A program made the position numbers and the translations under genes. This document shows, piece after piece, positions 32,917 through 42,464 of a stretch of 64,000 nt of DNA. Position 1 is the stretch's first letter. Each line of letters opens with the position of its first letter. This DNA is from URNF01 sp045634325 (GTDB lineage Bacteria > Bacillota > Clostridia > Oscillospirales > Acutalibacteraceae), in assembly GCA_045634325.1 (NCBI GenBank), contig JAZRAA010000053.1, positions 1 to 64,000 of the forward strand, given 5' to 3'. The notes beneath the pieces were generated by a model that ran no database searches, was not told the DNA's origin, and was given only the letters and a program-made list of their open reading frames with translations.

Positions 32917-33323
32917 GCGGTATCCTTTTTATTGGTTTTGCTATACAAAAACGGGCGGATTGCGATTGTCAGACGTGGGAATAGTAGCGGGAGAAGCACA
33001 CTCACAGTATGGAAACAGGGGAGTGCCGCTCCGATTACTGCAACAATAAAGAGCATAGTGAAACGTAGGGATTGTGAAGCACGTATGGCGGATTTGATAT
33101 TTTCTTCGCCATTCTTAAGTGCCTTTTGTACCGAGAGTCCCATTAAAAAGAAATTGAGAACCGCAAAGAAACCGCCCAAAAGAGTGCCTAAAAGCACGGT
33201 ATAGTTCCATTTGCCGTTCACGGCAAATGTCAGTTGTAACAATATGCTCAACGCGGATACCGCACTGCCTATATAAAGTGTTTCTCGCTTGATGGTGTTA
33301 TCTACGTGTTTCACTTTGCTCAC
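32913..33323 (-). CDS. ATP synthase subunit I-like membrane protein
   Basis: 136-residue, four-span membrane protein at the head of the atp operon. It fits the AtpI/UncI family, which helps c-ring assembly or Mg2+/Ca2+ supply. The glycine-rich LLGTLLGGFFAVLNFFLMG in the second span is typical. The start is uncertain: GTG 33323 sits almost at the predicted transcript start, so the GTG at 33314 may be used. A minus-strand TATACT (33332-33337) is the likely -10. Confidence 0.75.
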   Translation of the reverse strand: MSKVKHVDNTIKRETLYIGSAVSALSILLQLTFAVNGKWNYTVLLGTLLGGFFAVLNFFLMGLSVQKALKNGEENIKSAIRASQSLRFTMLFIVAVIGAALPCFHTVSVLLPLLFPRLTIAIRPFLYSKTNKKDTA

Positions 33324-33429
33324 CCCGTGTTAGTATACCGAAAAAATGGTGTTTTAGTCACAAGCGTCAACTGGAATAACATTTGCACACGTTGCCCGCG
33401 AAAAAAGTCTTTTTAAGGATGTAAAACAG

Positions 33430-33458
33430 TTGACAAGCAGAAGGTTTTGTGATACTAT
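33430..33458 (+). promoter_or_regulatory. Promoter of the pyrimidine operon
   Basis: TTGACA (33430-33435), 17-bp spacer, TACTAT (33453-33458). It is followed by a leader of about 140 bases. Confidence 0.8.
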
Positions 33459-33468
33459 AATGAAAATA

Positions 33469-33504
33469 AAATCTTTAATGGGATGCGAGACATCCGCAAG
33501 ATTT
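33469..33504 (+). promoter_or_regulatory. Leader hairpin, candidate PyrR-type binding loop
   Basis: AAATCTT/AAGATTT outer stem, internal loop TAAT/GC, inner GGATG/CATCC stem and a purine-rich loop with GCGAG. The layout (CTTTAA, stem with GNGAG, GCAAG) recalls PyrR anti-antiterminators, but the conserved CC/GG around the loop is not kept. No pyrR gene lies in the window. Confidence 0.45.
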
Positions 33505-33559
33505 GATATACGAAACGTGTAGGGGTACGATACCGAAATTCTGCCCTTTTGTTGTGTCA

Positions 33560-33586
33560 AACCTTGCCATATGGTGAGGTTTTTTT
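33560..33586 (+). terminator. Attenuator terminator in the pyr leader
   Basis: Stem AACCTTGCC/GGTGAGGTT (two G-U pairs) with an ATAT loop and seven T residues, ending 16 bases before the pyrC start. A terminator inside the leader implies control by attenuation. Confidence 0.75.
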
Positions 33587-33602
33587 GTTTGGAGGAGAAC
33601 GC

Positions 33603-34811
33603 ATGGAAATCACATTGCAAAATTGTATGCAATTCGCAGATGGCAAGCTGAACAGCGTGCCGTCTATGAGCCATCGCTTTTTACAGGACGATGGTGTTAT
33701 TTCGTTTTCCGATTGTTATATTTTCCCGACTTTTTGTGATGTGCATGTGCATTTCAGAGAGCCGGGTTTTTTGTATAAAGAAACGATTGCGAGCGGCTGT
33801 GCTGCTGCGGCGGCAGGGGGATACACCGACGTGTGTACCATGCCGAATCTAAACCCTGTGCCCGACTCACTTTTGAAATTGCAACCGCAACTGGACGCCA
33901 TAAAGAGAGATGCGACGGTGCGGGTACACCCCTTTGGTGCTATCACGGTGGACCAAAAAGGAGAGGCTATTGCTAATCTCGAAGAACTTTCGCCGTTTGT
34001 TATCGGCTTTACGGATGACGGACGCGGTGTGCAAGATAGCGGGATGATGTTTGAAGCAATGCAACGCATCAAAGCACTCGGCAAGGTGTTGTCCGCACAT
34101 TGTGAAGATAACAGTTTGTTGCACGGCGGTTACATTCACGACGGTGCCTATGCAAAAGCGCACGGTCATAAAGGTATTTGCAGTGAGAGTGAATGGAAAC
34201 CGATTGAGCGGGATATACAATTGGCCGCAGACAGCGGTTGTGCCTATCATGTATGTCACATTTCCACTAAGGAAAGCGTGCACCTCATTCGCGAAGCCAA
34301 AAAAAGCGGCGTGAATATCACCTGTGAAACAGGACCGCACTATTTACTTTTGGATGATAGCCATTTGCAAGAGGATGGTAGGTTTAAGATGAATCCGCCA
34401 TTGCGCTCTCGGGCAGATCGTGAGGCGTTGCTGGAAGGCTTGCTGGATGGCACCATTGATATGATTGCTACCGACCACGCGCCGCATAGTGCCGAGGAAA
34501 AGAGCAAAGGACTGTGCGGCAGTATGATGGGGGTTGTGGGATTGGAAACCGCATTCCCTGAAATGTATACACATCTGGTGAAAACTGGTATTCTGCCGCT
34601 TGCGAAATTGATACACGTGATGGCGATTGCGCCGCGTGTGCGGTTTGGATTGCCGTTCACCGATGATTTTTGCGTGTATGATTTGAATGCCGCATATACG
34701 GTAAATCCCGATACGTTTAAGACAAAGGGAAGAAGCACGCCGTTTGCAGGAGATGCTGTGCATGGTAAATGTGTATTGACGGTTTGCGATGGTAAAATAG
34801 TATATCGCTAA
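33603..34811 (+). CDS. pyrC: Dihydroorotase
   Basis: Cyclises carbamoyl-aspartate to dihydroorotate. A 402-residue amidohydrolase of the class I type, with the metal motif DVHVHFREPG near residue 43, the bridging-Lys region and IDMIATDHAPHSAEEK near 290. ATG 33603 follows TTGGAGGAG; the longer frame runs back through the attenuator and is not used. First gene of the pyrC-carB-pyrK-pyrD-pyrF-pyrE-pyrB-pyrI operon. Confidence 0.95.
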   Translation: MEITLQNCMQFADGKLNSVPSMSHRFLQDDGVISFSDCYIFPTFCDVHVHFREPGFLYKETIASGCAAAAAGGYTDVCTMPNLNPVPDSLLKLQPQLDAIKRDATVRVHPFGAITVDQKGEAIANLEELSPFVIGFTDDGRGVQDSGMMFEAMQRIKALGKVLSAHCEDNSLLHGGYIHDGAYAKAHGHKGICSESEWKPIERDIQLAADSGCAYHVCHISTKESVHLIREAKKSGVNITCETGPHYLLLDDSHLQEDGRFKMNPPLRSRADREALLEGLLDGTIDMIATDHAPHSAEEKSKGLCGSMMGVVGLETAFPEMYTHLVKTGILPLAKLIHVMAIAPRVRFGLPFTDDFCVYDLNAAYTVNPDTFKTKGRSTPFAGDAVHGKCVLTVCDGKIVYR

Positions 34812-34840
34812 TTTATATATGGAATTTGGGAGGAAATAAC

Positions 34841-37800
34841 ATGGCAAAGAGAACAGACATTAAAAAGATTTTGATTATCGGCTCCGGCCCGATTGTTATC
34901 GGTCAAGCAGCGGAGTTTGACTATGCAGGCACGCAGGCGTGTTTGGCACTCAAAGAAGAGGGGTACGAGGTGGTGCTTTGCAACTCCAACCCCGCTACCA
35001 TCATGACCGATACTACCATTGCGGACAAGGTGTATATGGAGCCGCTCACGCTCGAATATATCGCGCGTATTTTGCGGTATGAACGTCCTGATGCCATTGT
35101 GCCAGGTATCGGTGGTCAGACTGGTTTGAATCTTGCGATGCAATTGGAGAAAAAAGGCATTTTGAAAGAATGCGGCGTGCAGTTGCTCGGTACTAACAGC
35201 GAAAGTATTGAACGTGCCGAAGACCGTGAGATGTTCAAGGAAATGTGCGAATCCATCGGTGAACCGGTCATTCCTTCCGAAATCACCTATTCTTTGGAAG
35301 AAGCTAAAGAGGCGGCTGACCGTATCGGCTACCCGGTCGTGTTGCGTCCTGCGTTTACATTGGGCGGTACAGGCGGCGGCTTTGCGTATAACGAAGAGCA
35401 GTTACTGGAAATCGGTAAAAATGCATTCAAACTTTCTCCGGTACATCAGGTGCTGATTGAGAAGAGCGTAAAAGGCTATAAAGAAATCGAATTTGAAGTG
35501 ATGCGTGACTCCAACGATAACGCTATCACCATCTGCGGCATGGAAAACATGGACCCTGTTGGCGTGCACACCGGTGACTCCATCGTGGTGGCGCCTATCT
35601 TGTCGCTCAATGACCACGATTTGAAGATGCTCAATGATTCCGCTATTAAAATCATTCGTGAGCTGAAAATTGAGGGCGGTTGTAACGTGCAGTTCGCGCT
35701 CAACCCTTATACCAGTGAATATTACCTCATCGAGGTGAACCCCCGTGTGTCCCGTTCCTCTGCTTTGGCATCCAAAGCGAGCGGTTATCCGATTGCACGT
35801 GTCACCGCTAAAATTGCGGTGGGTATGTCTTTGGAAGAAATTCCCGTGGCGGGCGGCACTGCTGCGTTGGAACCCAACTTGGATTATATCGTAGCGAAAT
35901 TTCCGCGCTTCCCGTTTGATAAATTCACCTCTGCGCCCAATACTTTGGGAACCCAGATGAAAGCAACCGGTGAGGTAATGGGTATCGGTTCTACCTTGGA
36001 TGAATGCTTCTTGAAATCCATTCGTTCTCTGGAAACCGGCGTGTGCCATGTGTATATGTCCAAGTTCGACGGCATGACCGAACAGGATCTGGTGGAGTAT
36101 TTACAGGAATTCAAAGCGGATAACGTGTATGCCATTGCGCAGTTGTTGCGTATGGGTATGTCGGTTGAACGACTGCATGAAATCACTGCTATCACACCTT
36201 TGTTCTTGGAATGCTTAGAGCGTATCGTGGCAATGGAAGTACGCTTGGCGGCAAATTGCGGCGATGAAGAAACTTTGCGTGCCGCAAAGGTGATGGGCTT
36301 CTCGGACGAGATGATAGCACGTTTGTGGAAAACTGACGAAATTGCCGTATATAACCAGCGCAAAGCGGCGGGTATTATTCCCATCTTCAAAATGGTGGAT
36401 ACCCTGCACACCGGTAAATATATTGCGTATCTGTATTCTTCCTACACCGGAGAAAATGCTTCCCGCTTGACCGACAAGAAGAAAATCGTGGTGCTGGGTG
36501 CAGGTCCCATTCGTATCGGACAAGGTGTGGAGTTTGACTATTCCACGGTGCATGCGGTGCAGACCATTAAAAAGTCCGGTTATGAGGCTATTATTATCAA
36601 TAACAACCCCGAAACCGTATCCACCGACTATACAACGGCGGACAAACTGTACTTTGAACCGTTGACGCCGGAAGACGTTATGGCGATTATTGATTTTGAA
36701 CAACCCGAAGGCGTTATTGCTTCCTTGGGCGGTCAGACTGCTATCAATTTGGCGCAGCCGCTTATGGATAGAGGCGTTAAAATCATCGGTACCGACTGCG
36801 CCGCTATTGAGCGCGCAGAAAACCGCGACAGTTTCGAAAAGATTTTGCGTGAACTCAACATCCCGCAGCCCAAAGGTCGTGCGGTGACAAACATTGAAGA
36901 CGGTCTCAAAGCCGCCAACGAAATCGGTTATCCCGTGTTGGTGCGTCCTTCCTTTGTTTTAGGTGGCCGTGCGATGCAGATTGTGGCAAAAGATGAACAT
37001 CTGCGCCATTATCTGAAAACCGCGGTGGAAATCGACGAGGACAAACCTGTTTTGGTGGATAAATATATTGTCGGTAAAGAGGTAGAGGTGGACGCTATCT
37101 GTGACGGCAGAGACGTGTTCATTCCCGGTATTATGGAACTGGTGGAGCGTACCGGCGTGCACTCGGGTGACTCTATCAGCGTATACCCGACATTCAGCGT
37201 GTCGGATAAGGTGAAAGGTACTATTTTGCAGTACGCCAAGAAACTGGGTTTGGGTATCGGTATTATCGGTCTTTACAATATCCAGTTTATTGTGGACGAT
37301 AACGACAACGTGTATATCATCGAAGTGAATCCCCGTTCTTCCCGTACTGTGCCGTTCTTGTCCAAATCCACCGGTTATTCGCTGGCGGATATTGCCACCG
37401 AGGTTATCTTGGGTAAGAGCTTGAAAGAACAAGGCATTTTTGATATGTATCCGGAAGAGAAAAAACGGTATTATGTCAAAGTGCCGGTATTCTCCTTTAA
37501 CAAAATTAAAGGTCTGGATGCCTATTTGTCTCCCGAAATGAAATCCACCGGTGAAGCTATCGGTTATGACGATAAACTTAATCGCGCTGTGTATAAAGCT
37601 TTGCAGGCTTCGGGTATGCATCTGCAAAACTATGGCACGATTCTTGTCACCTTGGCTGATGAGGATAAAGAAGAGGCGTTGCCGCTCATTCGTCGTTTCT
37701 ATGACTTAGGCTTTAACATTGAAGCGACCATCGGCACTGCCAATTATCTCAAAGAAAACGGCATTCGCACCCGTGTGCGCGGCAAGTTATCCGAGGGAAG

Positions 37801-38014
37801 CGATGAAATTCTCGATTCCATCCGTGCAGGTTATGTGAGTTACGTCATCAATACCCGTGCTATTATGTCCGGTGTCCACTATGAAGATGGTGTGGCAATC
37901 CGTGCTTGTGCGGTGGAAAACGGTGTCACGTTGTTCTCGTCTCTGGATACGGTCAGAGTGTTGTTGGATGTCTTAGAGGAAACTACTTTGGGCATTTCTA
38001 CCGTGGATGCGTAA
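34841..38014 (+). CDS. carB: Carbamoyl-phosphate synthase large chain
   Basis: Makes carbamoyl phosphate from bicarbonate, ammonia and two ATP. The 1057-residue protein has the duplicated ATP-grasp architecture: GSGPIVIGQAAEFDYAG at the N-terminus and its counterpart GAGPIRIGQGVEFDYS near residue 550. The oligomerisation region lies between, and the C-terminal allosteric MGS-like domain covers about 930-1057. TGGGAGGAA precedes the ATG. It normally needs the CarA glutaminase, whose gene is not adjacent nor anywhere in this window. Confidence 0.97.
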   Translation: MAKRTDIKKILIIGSGPIVIGQAAEFDYAGTQACLALKEEGYEVVLCNSNPATIMTDTTIADKVYMEPLTLEYIARILRYERPDAIVPGIGGQTGLNLAMQLEKKGILKECGVQLLGTNSESIERAEDREMFKEMCESIGEPVIPSEITYSLEEAKEAADRIGYPVVLRPAFTLGGTGGGFAYNEEQLLEIGKNAFKLSPVHQVLIEKSVKGYKEIEFEVMRDSNDNAITICGMENMDPVGVHTGDSIVVAPILSLNDHDLKMLNDSAIKIIRELKIEGGCNVQFALNPYTSEYYLIEVNPRVSRSSALASKASGYPIARVTAKIAVGMSLEEIPVAGGTAALEPNLDYIVAKFPRFPFDKFTSAPNTLGTQMKATGEVMGIGSTLDECFLKSIRSLETGVCHVYMSKFDGMTEQDLVEYLQEFKADNVYAIAQLLRMGMSVERLHEITAITPLFLECLERIVAMEVRLAANCGDEETLRAAKVMGFSDEMIARLWKTDEIAVYNQRKAAGIIPIFKMVDTLHTGKYIAYLYSSYTGENASRLTDKKKIVVLGAGPIRIGQGVEFDYSTVHAVQTIKKSGYEAIIINNNPETVSTDYTTADKLYFEPLTPEDVMAIIDFEQPEGVIASLGGQTAINLAQPLMDRGVKIIGTDCAAIERAENRDSFEKILRELNIPQPKGRAVTNIEDGLKAANEIGYPVLVRPSFVLGGRAMQIVAKDEHLRHYLKTAVEIDEDKPVLVDKYIVGKEVEVDAICDGRDVFIPGIMELVERTGVHSGDSISVYPTFSVSDKVKGTILQYAKKLGLGIGIIGLYNIQFIVDDNDNVYIIEVNPRSSRTVPFLSKSTGYSLADIATEVILGKSLKEQGIFDMYPEEKKRYYVKVPVFSFNKIKGLDAYLSPEMKSTGEAIGYDDKLNRAVYKALQASGMHLQNYGTILVTLADEDKEEALPLIRRFYDLGFNIEATIGTANYLKENGIRTRVRGKLSEGSDEILDSIRAGYVSYVINTRAIMSGVHYEDGVAIRACAVENGVTLFSSLDTVRVLLDVLEETTLGISTVDA

Positions 38015-38036
38015 GATTGCGTATAAGGAGTAAAGT

Positions 38037-38768
38037 ATGACACAAGGATGGTATACGGTAACGGAAAACAAACCGCTTACCGCGACGGTATACAAAATGG
38101 TGTTGGCGGGGGATACCTCTGCCATCACCGCCCCCGGTCAGTTTGTGAATGTGAAACTGGATGGGCAATATCTGCGCCGTCCCATTTCTATTTGCGACTA
38201 TTCGGAAACGGATATCACCATTATTTATAAAGTGGTGGGCGTAGGCACCGAACAAATGGCGAAAATGCCGGTCGGCACCAAACTGGATGTGTTAGTTGGT
38301 TTGGGTAACGGCTATGATATCACCAAAGGCGGCGACAAAGCGTTGCTGATTGGTGGCGGTGTCGGTGTGCCGCCGTTATATAATCTATGCAAAAAATTAC
38401 TGGCGGCGGGCAAAACCGTCACGGTGGTGTTGGGCTTTAACACCAAAGCGGAAATCTTTTTGGAAGAAGAATTTAAAGCACTTGGCGCTACCGTGTTGGT
38501 TGCGACAGCAGACGGCAGTTATGGCGTAAAAGGTTTTGTGACCGATGCTATATCCCAGGTGTCGTATGATTATTTCTACACTTGCGGTCCAATGCCGATG
38601 TTCAAAGCGATAGAAGCTACTGCAACCACCAGTGGTCAATATAGCTTTGAAGAGCGTATGGGCTGTGGCTTTGGTGCTTGTATGGGCTGCAGTTGCAAGA
38701 CCAAATATGGTAACAAACGCATCTGCAAAGACGGACCCGTTTTGGAAAGGGAGGAGATTGTATGGTAA
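38037..38768 (+). CDS. pyrK: Dihydroorotate dehydrogenase electron-transfer subunit
   Basis: FAD and [2Fe-2S] protein that passes electrons from PyrD to NAD+ in the class 1B enzyme. 243 residues: FAD-binding RRPISICDY near 45-53, NAD-binding LLIGGGVGVPPLY near 103 and the C-terminal cluster ligands CGFGACMGCSCK with a further Cys (RICKDGP). AAGGAGT precedes the ATG. The stop overlaps the pyrD start by seven bases. Confidence 0.95.
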   Translation: MTQGWYTVTENKPLTATVYKMVLAGDTSAITAPGQFVNVKLDGQYLRRPISICDYSETDITIIYKVVGVGTEQMAKMPVGTKLDVLVGLGNGYDITKGGDKALLIGGGVGVPPLYNLCKKLLAAGKTVTVVLGFNTKAEIFLEEEFKALGATVLVATADGSYGVKGFVTDAISQVSYDYFYTCGPMPMFKAIEATATTSGQYSFEERMGCGFGACMGCSCKTKYGNKRICKDGPVLEREEIVW

Positions 38769-39673
38769 ATACAAAGGTCACCTTGTGTGGCATTGAAATG
38801 GACAATCCCTTAATTCCTGCCAGCGGCACGTTCGGATTTGGATATGAGTTTGCAGAGTTATATGATATTAACTGTTTGGGTTCTTTCTCTTTTAAAGGCA
38901 CCACTAAAGACCCGCGTTTCGGCAATCCCACCCCGCGTATTGCAGAATGTCCTGCCGGTATGATAAATGCGGTAGGTTTGCAAAATCCCGGTGTGGAAAA
39001 GGTACTCACCGAGGAACTGCCGAAACTAAAAACGTGTTTTCATAAACCCGTGATGGCAAACGTCAGCGGGTTTTCGGTGGAGGATTATGCCTACACTGTA
39101 GAGAAGTTGGATGCTGAACAGCAAATCGGTTGGTTTGAAGTCAATGTATCTTGCCCCAACGTGCATGGCGGCGGTATGAGTTTCGGCACATCACCTGATG
39201 CGGCGGCAGAAGTGACCCGTACGGTACGCCGTGTGACCAAAAAACCATTGCTCATCAAACTGTCTCCCAATGTCACCGACATTGTTTCTATCGCAAAAGC
39301 GTGTGAAGAGGCGGGCGCAGACGGCATCAGCATGATAAACACGCTGCTCGGTATGCGCATTGATTTAAAAACAAAAAAACCTGTGATTGCCAATAAAATG
39401 GGTGGATTTTCCGGCCCTGCCATCAAACCGGTGGCGTTGCGTATGGTATATCAGGTGTATGAGGCTGTGAATATCCCGATAGTGGGTATGGGCGGTCTGT
39501 CCTCGGCGGAAGACGTCATTGAAATGATGCTTGCAGGTGCGACAGCGGTAGAGATTGGTGCGGCCAACTTGGTTGACCCATTCATTTGTCGTGACATCAT
39601 CCACGACTTGCCTGCTGTCATGGAAAAATACGGCATCAAAAATTTGAAAGATATTATCGGAGGTGCACACTAA
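38762..39673 (+). CDS. pyrD: Dihydroorotate dehydrogenase, class 1B catalytic subunit
   Basis: Oxidises dihydroorotate to orotate with FMN. 303 residues, TIM-barrel. Signature pieces are NPLIPASGTFGFG, the active-site loop around NVSCPNVHGGGMSFG (catalytic Cys of class 1B) and VGMGGLSSAEDVIEM in the phosphate-binding region. Paired with PyrK, so NAD+-dependent. The start is an ATG inside the end of pyrK with GGGAGGAG upstream. Confidence 0.96.
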   Translation: MVNTKVTLCGIEMDNPLIPASGTFGFGYEFAELYDINCLGSFSFKGTTKDPRFGNPTPRIAECPAGMINAVGLQNPGVEKVLTEELPKLKTCFHKPVMANVSGFSVEDYAYTVEKLDAEQQIGWFEVNVSCPNVHGGGMSFGTSPDAAAEVTRTVRRVTKKPLLIKLSPNVTDIVSIAKACEEAGADGISMINTLLGMRIDLKTKKPVIANKMGGFSGPAIKPVALRMVYQVYEAVNIPIVGMGGLSSAEDVIEMMLAGATAVEIGAANLVDPFICRDIIHDLPAVMEKYGIKNLKDIIGGAH

Positions 39674-40371
39674 TGGGTAAGGACGTTATCATTGCTTGCG
39701 ACTTTGCGAGCAAACAGGAAGTTTTGGCATTCCTGGATAAATTTGAAGGTAAGAAGCCGTTTGTGAAAATCGGCATGGAATTGTTCTATGGCGCAGGTCC
39801 TGACATCGTGCGTGAAATTAAAGCACGTGGACACAAGATTTTTCTCGATTTGAAACTGCATGATATTCCCAACACTGTTAAAAAGAGCATGGCGGTGTTG
39901 GCGGGTCTTGATGTGGATATGACCAACCTGCACGCAGGCGGCACGATTTCCATGATGGAAGCGGCGTTGGAGGGCTTGACCCGTCCTGACGGCACCCGTC
40001 CGTTGCTCATAGCGGTGACACAGCTGACTTCCAACGACCAAGAGCGCATGGAAAAAGACTTGCTCATTAAAGAGCCGATTGATAAAGTGGTGATGCACTA
40101 CGCCAACAATGCGAAAATCGCGGGCCTTGATGGTGTTGTTTGTTCTCCTTTGGAGGCCGGCAAAGTGCACGAAACTTGCGGTGCTGATTTCTTGACCGTC
40201 ACACCTGGTGTGCGATTTGCCGACGGTGAAATCGGTGACCAGAAGCGTGTGATGACCCCTGCCGAAGCAAAAAAAATCGGCAGCGATTATATTGTGGTTG
40301 GCCGTCCGATTACTGCAGCGGAAAATCCTGTAGCAGCGTATGAGCGCTGTGTCAATGAATTCGTGGATTGA
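39673..40371 (+). CDS. pyrF: Orotidine 5'-phosphate decarboxylase
   Basis: Final step to UMP. 232-residue barrel protein with IIACDFASKQE at the N-terminus, the catalytic tetrad segment FLDLKLHDIPNTV (D-x-K-x-x-D) near residues 56-68 and the phosphate loop YIVVGRPITAAENP near the C-terminus. Overlaps the pyrD stop (TAATG). Confidence 0.96.
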   Translation: MGKDVIIACDFASKQEVLAFLDKFEGKKPFVKIGMELFYGAGPDIVREIKARGHKIFLDLKLHDIPNTVKKSMAVLAGLDVDMTNLHAGGTISMMEAALEGLTRPDGTRPLLIAVTQLTSNDQERMEKDLLIKEPIDKVVMHYANNAKIAGLDGVVCSPLEAGKVHETCGADFLTVTPGVRFADGEIGDQKRVMTPAEAKKIGSDYIVVGRPITAAENPVAAYERCVNEFVD

Positions 40372-40382
40372 GAGGGAATATG

Positions 40383-41039
40383 ATGGAAAGTTATAAAAGA
40401 GAGTTTATCCAGTTTTTAGAGGGCGCAGGCGTGCTGAAATTTGGCGATTTCACTGCAAAAAGCGGTAGAAAAATTCCGTATTTCATCAATGCGGGCGACA
40501 TCAAAACCGGTGACCAGATTTCCAAACTTGGTGAATTTTATGCCAAAGCCTATTTTGAAAAGGTCGGCAATAAAAAGACCGTGTTATATGGCCCTGCATA
40601 TAAAGGTATTCCGATTGCCGTATCTGTTGCGGTAGCATTGTCCAAGGAAGGCCTTGATGTACCGTTCTTCTTCAACCGTAAAGAAGAAAAGGACCATGGC
40701 GAAGGCGGCGTATTTGTTGGATATAAACCCACTGCGGGCGAAGAAGTGGTTATCGTGGAAGACGTTATCACCGCCGGTACCGCTATTCGCGAAAGCATGG
40801 CAATTTTGTCCGGTTTGGAAGGTGTCAAAGTGGCGGCTACCTTTGTGATGGTAGACCGTAAAGAGAAAGGTCAAACCGAAAAGTCTGCTATGGCAGAAGT
40901 CGGCGAGGAATATGGTTTCCCCGTCTACTCGGTGGTGGATGTATATGACATCATTGAGTATCTCGAGGAAGATGAAGCTAACCGTGAGAACGTAGAGCGC
41001 ATCAAAAATTATCTCGCAGTCAACGGCGCAACGGCATAA
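40383..41039 (+). CDS. pyrE: Orotate phosphoribosyltransferase
   Basis: Joins orotate and PRPP to give OMP. 218 residues with the PRPP loop VVIVEDVITAGTAIRE near residue 122 and the flexible-loop lysines (FNRKEEKDHGEGG) near 98. ATG 40383 is chosen over the adjacent ATG 40380 because GAGGG then lies six bases away; a TTG-initiated longer frame overlaps pyrF. Confidence 0.94.
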   Translation: MESYKREFIQFLEGAGVLKFGDFTAKSGRKIPYFINAGDIKTGDQISKLGEFYAKAYFEKVGNKKTVLYGPAYKGIPIAVSVAVALSKEGLDVPFFFNRKEEKDHGEGGVFVGYKPTAGEEVVIVEDVITAGTAIRESMAILSGLEGVKVAATFVMVDRKEKGQTEKSAMAEVGEEYGFPVYSVVDVYDIIEYLEEDEANRENVERIKNYLAVNGATA

Positions 41040-41073
41040 GGTTGTTTACACCAACAGAAAGGAATGTTTTGAC

Positions 41074-41991
41074 ATGAGAAGTCTCATTGATATTCTGGAA
41101 CTCAGCACAAACGAGGTGGAAGAGCTGGTACAGGTTGCAAGTGACATCATTACGAACCCTAAAAAGTATGCCGAAGTGTGTAAAGGCAAGAAACTTGCCA
41201 CCTTGTTTTTCGAACCGTCTACCCGCACCAGACTCAGTTTTGAGGCGGCTATGTATGAATTGGGTGGTAATGTGTTGGGTTTCTCGGAATCCAGCAGTTG
41301 TTCTGCCGCTAAGGGCGAGAGCGTAGCAGATACCGCTAAAACGGTGAGTTGCTATGCGGACATAATTGCAATGCGTCATCCCAAAGAGGGTGCGCCGTTG
41401 GTTGCTTCTATGAACGCATCCGTACCGGTTATCAACGCGGGTGACGGCGGACATAACCATCCTACTCAAACGCTTGCAGATTTACTCACCATTCACCGTG
41501 AAAAAGGCAGATTTGAGAATTTGACCATTGGTCTTTGCGGAGACTTGAAATTCGGCCGAACGGTGCACTCGCTGATTGCGGCGATGTCACGGTATGCGGG
41601 CGTGAAATTTGTCTTAATTGCTCCGGAAGAACTCAAATTGCCCAGTTATATCAAAAAGGATATTTTGCAAAAGAACGATATTCCGTATGAACAAACCACT
41701 GATTTGGTGGAGGCAATGCCCAAACTGGACATTTTGTATATGACCCGTGTACAGGGCGAACGTTTCTTTAACGAAGAAGAATACCTGCGCTTGAGAGATA
41801 GTTACATTTTAACACCGGATAAGTTGGAAACTGCAAAATCCGATCTTGTGATAATGCATCCGCTGCCTCGTGTCAATGAAATCAGCGTGGCGATTGACGA
41901 GGACCCGAGAGCCTGCTATTTCAAACAGGTTCTCAACGCCAAATATATGCGTATGGCACTTATTTTGAAATTGCTTGAGGTGAAAGTATGA
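41074..41991 (+). CDS. pyrB: Aspartate carbamoyltransferase catalytic chain
   Basis: Condenses carbamoyl phosphate with aspartate. 305 residues with the carbamoyl-phosphate loop FFEPSTRTRLSFE near residue 48, the 80s-loop region SSCSAAKGES and HPLPRVNEI near 265. Four-base overlap with pyrI (ATGA), so the enzyme is expected to be the PyrB6-PyrI6 holoenzyme. Confidence 0.96.
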   Translation: MRSLIDILELSTNEVEELVQVASDIITNPKKYAEVCKGKKLATLFFEPSTRTRLSFEAAMYELGGNVLGFSESSSCSAAKGESVADTAKTVSCYADIIAMRHPKEGAPLVASMNASVPVINAGDGGHNHPTQTLADLLTIHREKGRFENLTIGLCGDLKFGRTVHSLIAAMSRYAGVKFVLIAPEELKLPSYIKKDILQKNDIPYEQTTDLVEAMPKLDILYMTRVQGERFFNEEEYLRLRDSYILTPDKLETAKSDLVIMHPLPRVNEISVAIDEDPRACYFKQVLNAKYMRMALILKLLEVKV

Positions 41992-42407
41992 ATATAGATG
42001 CAATCAAAAACGGTATCGTCATTGACCATATCACCGCCGGAAAAGCCATGCAGATTTACCATTTGCTCGGCTTGGATAGTTTGCAGTGCAGTGTGGCGTT
42101 GATTAAGAACGTCAATAGCCATAAAATGGGCAAAAAAGATATCATAAAAATTGACACCGACTATGAAGTGGACATTGATGTGTTGGGATACGTTGACCCC
42201 AATGCTACCATCAGTGTCATCCGTGACGGAAAGATTGTGGAAAAACGTACGTTGTCTTTGCCGGAACGGTTGACGGGTGTACTCAAATGTAAAAATCCCC
42301 GTTGCATTACCGGCACGGAACAGGAATTGCCGCATATCTTTTTCCTCTCTGACAGAGAACAAGGTGTTTACCGTTGTCTCTACTGTGAAGCGAAAGCTGA
42401 AAAATAA
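41988..42407 (+). CDS. pyrI: Aspartate carbamoyltransferase regulatory chain
   Basis: Binds nucleotide effectors and zinc in aspartate transcarbamoylase. 139 residues: N-terminal allosteric domain (DAIKNGIVIDHITAGKAM) and C-terminal zinc domain with four cysteines (CKNPRC and CLYC). Last gene of the pyrimidine operon, directly before a bidirectional terminator. Confidence 0.95.
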   Translation: MNIDAIKNGIVIDHITAGKAMQIYHLLGLDSLQCSVALIKNVNSHKMGKKDIIKIDTDYEVDIDVLGYVDPNATISVIRDGKIVEKRTLSLPERLTGVLKCKNPRCITGTEQELPHIFFLSDREQGVYRCLYCEAKAEK

Positions 42408-42412
42408 TTTTT

Positions 42413-42456
42413 AAAAAAAAGAACCGCACTCGCGTTTGCGAGTGCGGTTCTTTTTT
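42413..42456. terminator. Bidirectional terminator, pyr / pur operons
   Basis: Perfect 13-bp stem GAACCGCACTCGC/GCGAGTGCGGTTC with a GTTT loop, A-run on one side and T-run on the other; it serves the two convergent operons. Confidence 0.92.
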
Positions 42457-42464
42457 GTTTATTA

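Noticed and set aside
33459..33602. Metabolite riboswitch in the pyr leader
   Set aside because: I could not match the leader to any known aptamer core; the hairpin-plus-terminator layout is better explained by protein-mediated attenuation.
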